NCBI RefSeq assembly: GCF_003667705.1
Contig: NZ_CP033019.1
Coordinates: forward strand, 930,001-994,000
Length of the DNA stretch: 64,000 nt
Direction of reading: 5' to 3'
DNA from: Janthinobacterium agaricidamnosum
GTDB lineage: Bacteria; Pseudomonadota; Gammaproteobacteria; Burkholderiales; Burkholderiaceae_D
Shown here piece after piece: positions 61,410-64,000 of this stretch (positions are counted from its first letter, which is position 1; every line of letters starts with the position of its first letter). The translations under genes were made by a program, and so were the position numbers. Under the pieces are notes generated by a model that ran no database searches, was not told the origin of the DNA, and worked only from the letters and a program-made list of their open reading frames with translations.

Positions 61410-62015
61410 ATGAGCAAGGTCTTGTACATCAATAGCAGCGTGCGCAACAGCGGTTCCCTATCGCGTCAATTGTCCGGCGAATTCGTCGCGAAATTGGCCG
61501 CGCAAGGCGCCAGTGTCGTCGAGCGCGACCTGTCCGCGCAACCGGTGCCGCACCTGACGGAAGAGGTGATGGGCGCCTTCTTCACGCCGGCTGACCAGCG
61601 CAGCGCCCAGGCGGCAGCGGCCGTGCAGTTGTCCGATACCCTGGTCGACGAATTGCTGGTCGCCGACGTGCTGGTGCTGGCCGCCCCCATGTACAATTTT
61701 TCCGTGCCGTCGACCCTGAAGGCGTGGATCGATCACGTGGCGCGCGCGGGCCGCACTTTCCAGTACACGGCAACGGGCCCCGTCGGCCTGGCCACGGGCA
61801 AGAAAGCATATATTTTTACGGCCAGCGGCGGCGTCTACAGCGAAGGCCCGGGCGCCGCGTATGACTACCTGAGCACCTATCTGCGCACGGCGCTGGGCTT
61901 CATCGGCATCACCGACATCGAGTTCGTGCAAGCGGAAGGCGTGGCCATGGGCGAGGATGCCGTCGCCAGCGCGATCGCCAAGGGCCGCGCCTCGATCGCA
62001 GCGCTGGCTGCCTGA
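61410..62015 (+). CDS. azoR: FMN-dependent NADH:quinone/azoreductase
   Basis: 201 aa from ATG 61410 with AGGAG upstream. Flavodoxin-like fold: KVLYINSSVRNSGSLSRQL (FMN phosphate loop), AAPMYNFSVPSTLKAWIDHVARAGRTFQYTATGPVGLATGKKAYIFTASGGVYS. AzoR-type enzymes reduce quinones and azo compounds with NADH and protect against quinone or thiol stress. Presumably controlled by the adjacent LysR regulator. Confidence 0.93.
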   Translation: MSKVLYINSSVRNSGSLSRQLSGEFVAKLAAQGASVVERDLSAQPVPHLTEEVMGAFFTPADQRSAQAAAAVQLSDTLVDELLVADVLVLAAPMYNFSVPSTLKAWIDHVARAGRTFQYTATGPVGLATGKKAYIFTASGGVYSEGPGAAYDYLSTYLRTALGFIGITDIEFVQAEGVAMGEDAVASAIAKGRASIAALAA

Positions 62016-62128
62016 GTCTACTCCGCCGTAGTTCCAAAGAGGGATTGCCAATCTGCCATGGTTGACATAAGCTTGCCGGCGGCACGCCCCGTGCCAGGCC
62101 GGCGAGCCGTTCGCCATGAAAGTCCCTC

Positions 62129-62683
62129 ATGCACAAGTTGGCAAGCGCAATACTGTTCGGCTGTTCCCTGTTTTCGGCAGGCATGGCGCTGGCGCAGACC
62201 GCGCCCGCCGCACCGCCTGCGCCGCCCCACGTGGGCCGCCACGCCGCCACGCACGAGGATCTCCGCGCCATCGAGCAAGTCGTCGCCGACTTCCAGGCGG
62301 CCCTGATCGCCAAGGATGTCAGGCTGCTGTCGTCGCTGATGTTGCACACGAATATCCTGTTCGCCTCGCCGGCCGACGATGCTTTCATCAAGAACATGCG
62401 CGACACGACGGACGTCCACTTCGACGGCGTCGGGGCGGGTGGCTACGCCGCTTTCGCCAACTTCATCAAGCGCGAACCGCAGCGCACGGAAGAAAAATTC
62501 TACAACGTCAAGATCACCCAGGACCGCCATGTGGCGTGGGTCAACTTCGACTACGAATTCCTCGTCGGCGGCAAATTGTCGAACTATGGCGCGGAAGCGT
62601 GGCAGATGGTCAAGCGCGACGGCGACTGGAAAATCCTCAGCGTCGTCTGGTCCATGCATCCCGCCGCCGAGGCAGGAAAATAG
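62129..62683 (+). CDS. Exported NTF2-like protein
   Basis: 184 aa. Signal peptide about 1-22 (ILFGCSLFSAGMALA, then QT), a short Pro/Ala stretch, then an NTF2-like/SnoaL domain (about 40-175): DLRAIEQVVADFQAALIAKDVRLLSSLMLHTNILFASP ... HVAWVNFDYEFLVGGKLSNYGAEAWQMVKRDGDWKILSVVWS. The fold is common in DUF4440-type enzymes and ligand carriers. Role unknown. ATG 62129 has no strong Shine-Dalgarno. Confidence 0.75.
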   Translation: MHKLASAILFGCSLFSAGMALAQTAPAAPPAPPHVGRHAATHEDLRAIEQVVADFQAALIAKDVRLLSSLMLHTNILFASPADDAFIKNMRDTTDVHFDGVGAGGYAAFANFIKREPQRTEEKFYNVKITQDRHVAWVNFDYEFLVGGKLSNYGAEAWQMVKRDGDWKILSVVWSMHPAAEAGK

Positions 62684-62700
62684 CCGCCCGCCATGCCGCG

Positions 62701-63000
62701 TCAGTCGCGCGGCAGCGCGCGGATTTCCACCGTGCCCCCTGCGTTCAGTACGGGGTTTCCGATCAACAATTTTTTTGCATCGTCTATACTTTCAGCTTGC
62801 ACACGTAGATAGCCTGACAAGTGTGGCGTGACCGCTCTGGCCTGGCCTGAGCGGTGCACGCAGATGCCGGGCCCGATGGAGCTGCCACCGCAGAAGCGGC
62901 CACTGGCCCTGAGCATGGCAAAGTAGTCTTCCCAGGCGGACGTGGCGACGTCCATCGGTGTTTCCGTGTCGTCATGCATGAAGATGATGTAGTCATTCAT
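62701..63000 (-). CDS. YCII-domain protein
   Basis: 99 aa. A ferredoxin-like YCII/DGPF fold: MNDYIIFMHDDTETPMDVAT, then YFAMLRASGRFCGGSSIGPG and YLRVQAESIDDAKKLLIGNPVLNAGGTVEIRALP. YCII proteins often accompany sigma factors or act as small enzymes; neither is evident here. ATG 63000, GAGAAAAAGG upstream on the minus strand. Confidence 0.8.
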   Translation of the reverse strand: MNDYIIFMHDDTETPMDVATSAWEDYFAMLRASGRFCGGSSIGPGICVHRSGQARAVTPHLSGYLRVQAESIDDAKKLLIGNPVLNAGGTVEIRALPRD

Positions 63001-63137
63001 CCTTTTTCTCCTGTGCCGCGTGATAAAAAGAGAGCTGAATTGAGTATCCTGAGCAATCGCGAGCGCATGGTTTTACCCTCACCGCGTCAGTCCGTAGAGA
63101 CAAGCTGTCCGGCCATGTCATTTTTGGAGCGCACATC

Positions 63138-63392
63138 GTGCCGATAAAGTATGTTGATTTTTATGAGGTGAATTACACGGCAGAGCGCTTGCGGGGCTGC
63201 AAGCTATGGGGCGCGTACGTCGCCATCTATGCCCCTTCGCCCAACCCCATGCACCGGGTGAACCTGGTGAAAAAGCGCCGGGTGTCGGCCGACCATCAGT
63301 TTACAACGGAAGCCGATGCCATGGCGGAAGCGGGCGAGGCGGCCGTCAAACTGGTCGAGCGGCGCCAGCGCCGCTATGTCTTCCACCCCTGA
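63138..63392 (+). CDS. Hypothetical small protein (GTG start)
   Basis: 84 aa. The start GTG 63138 is chosen because GGAG sits ten bases upstream and no ATG exists in the N-terminal part. Soluble, basic C-terminus (VKLVERRQRRYVFHP), with the pattern YVDFYEVNYTAERLRGCKLWGAYVAIY. No family recognised. It overlaps the tail of the convergent Trp-rich protein gene by 19 bases. Confidence 0.6.
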   Translation: MPIKYVDFYEVNYTAERLRGCKLWGAYVAIYAPSPNPMHRVNLVKKRRVSADHQFTTEADAMAEAGEAAVKLVERRQRRYVFHP

Positions 63393-63613
63393 TGCCACTG
63401 CGCGGTATCCTGCAGCGCGCGCCAGGGCAGGATGTGCACGCGGCCCGAATGCACGGCTTCCAGTTCCACGTGCGTGGCCGGTTCATCCGGCGTGGCCGGG
63501 GCGCACAGCTTGATGACGAGAAAATGTTTTTCCTTGTTGACGGGCGTGACGGCGGTCCATTTGCTGTTGAGTAACTTGTTCGGGCGCAAGTTATTGCGAT
63601 TGACAAGGTGCAT
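63374..63613 (-). CDS. TIGR02450-family Trp-rich small protein
   Basis: 79 aa. LRPNKLLNSKWTAVTPVNKEKHFLVIKL and THVELEAVHSGRVHILPWRALQDTAQWHQGWKT match the TIGR02450 family (short, Trp-containing, found beside various housekeeping genes; function unknown). Conserved Trp residues are present at SKWT, LPWR, QWHQGW. Start ATG 63613. Confidence 0.85.
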   Translation of the reverse strand: MHLVNRNNLRPNKLLNSKWTAVTPVNKEKHFLVIKLCAPATPDEPATHVELEAVHSGRVHILPWRALQDTAQWHQGWKT

Positions 63614-63685
63614 GGCGGTCTCCGGATTGGCGTGATGGCGATGTTGCCATTATCATGCAACTTCCTGCCACGCACGAGGACCGCC

Positions 63686-64000
63686 ATGAAACGCCAGCTG
63701 CACTTGCTCGTCATCGACCCGCAAAACGATTTTTGCGACTTGCCCGCTACCTGGCTGCCGCCCGATGCGGCACCGGCCTTGGCCGTGCCCGGCGCCCACG
63801 CCGACATGCTGCGCGTAGCGCAGCTGATCCGCGAAGGGGGCGGCGGCTTGACGCAGATCAGCGTAACGCTTGACGCCCACCACCGCTACGACATCGCCCA
63901 CCCCGCCTTCTGGCGCACGGGCGATGGCGGCGCCGTGCCGCCGTTTACGCAGATCAGCGCCCAGCAAGTGCGCGACCGCCTGTTCTTGCCCGCCGCCAGC
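63686..64000 (+). CDS. Isochorismatase/nicotinamidase-family hydrolase (3' end cut by window)
   Basis: First 105 residues of a cysteine-hydrolase-fold protein, open to the window edge. Begins MKRQLHLLVIDPQNDFCDLP, with the catalytic Asp in VIDPQNDF, then HADMLRVAQLIREGGGGLTQISVTLDAHHRYDIAHPAFW, where DAHH...DIAHPxFW resembles the metal site (D-x-H) of nicotinamidases. ATG 63686 is preceded by CGAGGACC. The Lys and Cys of the triad lie outside the window, so the substrate class is not certain. Confidence 0.85.
   Translation, partial: MKRQLHLLVIDPQNDFCDLPATWLPPDAAPALAVPGAHADMLRVAQLIREGGGGLTQISVTLDAHHRYDIAHPAFWRTGDGGAVPPFTQISAQQVRDRLFLPAAS

Overview
The window looks like one stretch of chromosome from a high-GC betaproteobacterium of the Oxalobacteraceae, most like Janthinobacterium. 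This judgement rests on recognised gene families, gene order and codon use, not on a database search. Nearly all of it is coding. I saw no rRNA, tRNA, CRISPR array, insertion sequence or prophage.

Layout. 1-3.5 kb: end of etfB, etfA and a DmdC-type acyl-CoA dehydrogenase. 3.7-5 kb: two small envelope proteins on the minus strand. 5.2-7.4 kb: rpsP-rimM-trmD-rplS ribosome/tRNA-modification operon with a clear promoter and terminator, followed by a NudL-type CoA pyrophosphatase, a CobD/AmpE-like membrane protein, a DUF3579 protein, a CBS-pair protein, and an AraC/GyrI-like regulator overlapping a second Lnt-like N-acyltransferase.

12.8-32.8 kb is a large N-acetylglucosamine (GlcNAc)/chito-oligosaccharide block. 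It holds a GntR/UTRA regulator divergent from two tandem paralogous TonB-dependent receptors, a NagX-like inner-membrane protein, a second divergent NagX-like protein, a periplasmic TPR protein, and a tightly overlapping minus-strand operon in the order nagK, nagQ-type GntR regulator, nagA, SIS-type glucosamine-6-phosphate deaminase (NagB-II), sugar-binding protein, two ABC permeases, an AmpG-like MFS permease and the ABC ATPase. A strong sigma70-type promoter with a GGTATT direct repeat just upstream lies before nagK. The inferred pathway is outer-membrane uptake by the receptors, inner-membrane transport by the ABC and/or MFS system, then kinase, deacetylase and deaminase steps to fructose-6-phosphate.

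33-50 kb is mixed: small secreted or hypothetical proteins, a gspAB pair, a phosphoesterase, mobB, a YjfB-like protein, a two-gene bufferin-type metallophore locus in which the MNIO enzyme (BufB) and its partner (BufC) are fused in one polypeptide, a DUF883 protein, an S4 RNA-binding protein, fumC, a FimV-N-terminal-domain protein, fliT, an HDOD protein, an M13 metallopeptidase, a methyltransferase and a CsbD protein.

50-64 kb: an S9 dipeptidyl-peptidase-like enzyme, a PhzF-family protein, a MATE exporter, then four tandem secreted beta/gamma-crystallin genes (ten domains in total) sharing an upstream TTTGTTACA motif, cbpA-cbpM, a LysR/azoreductase divergent pair, and several small proteins ending in a truncated isochorismatase-family gene. 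REP-like GGGGTCAGACCCC palindromes occur at four places.
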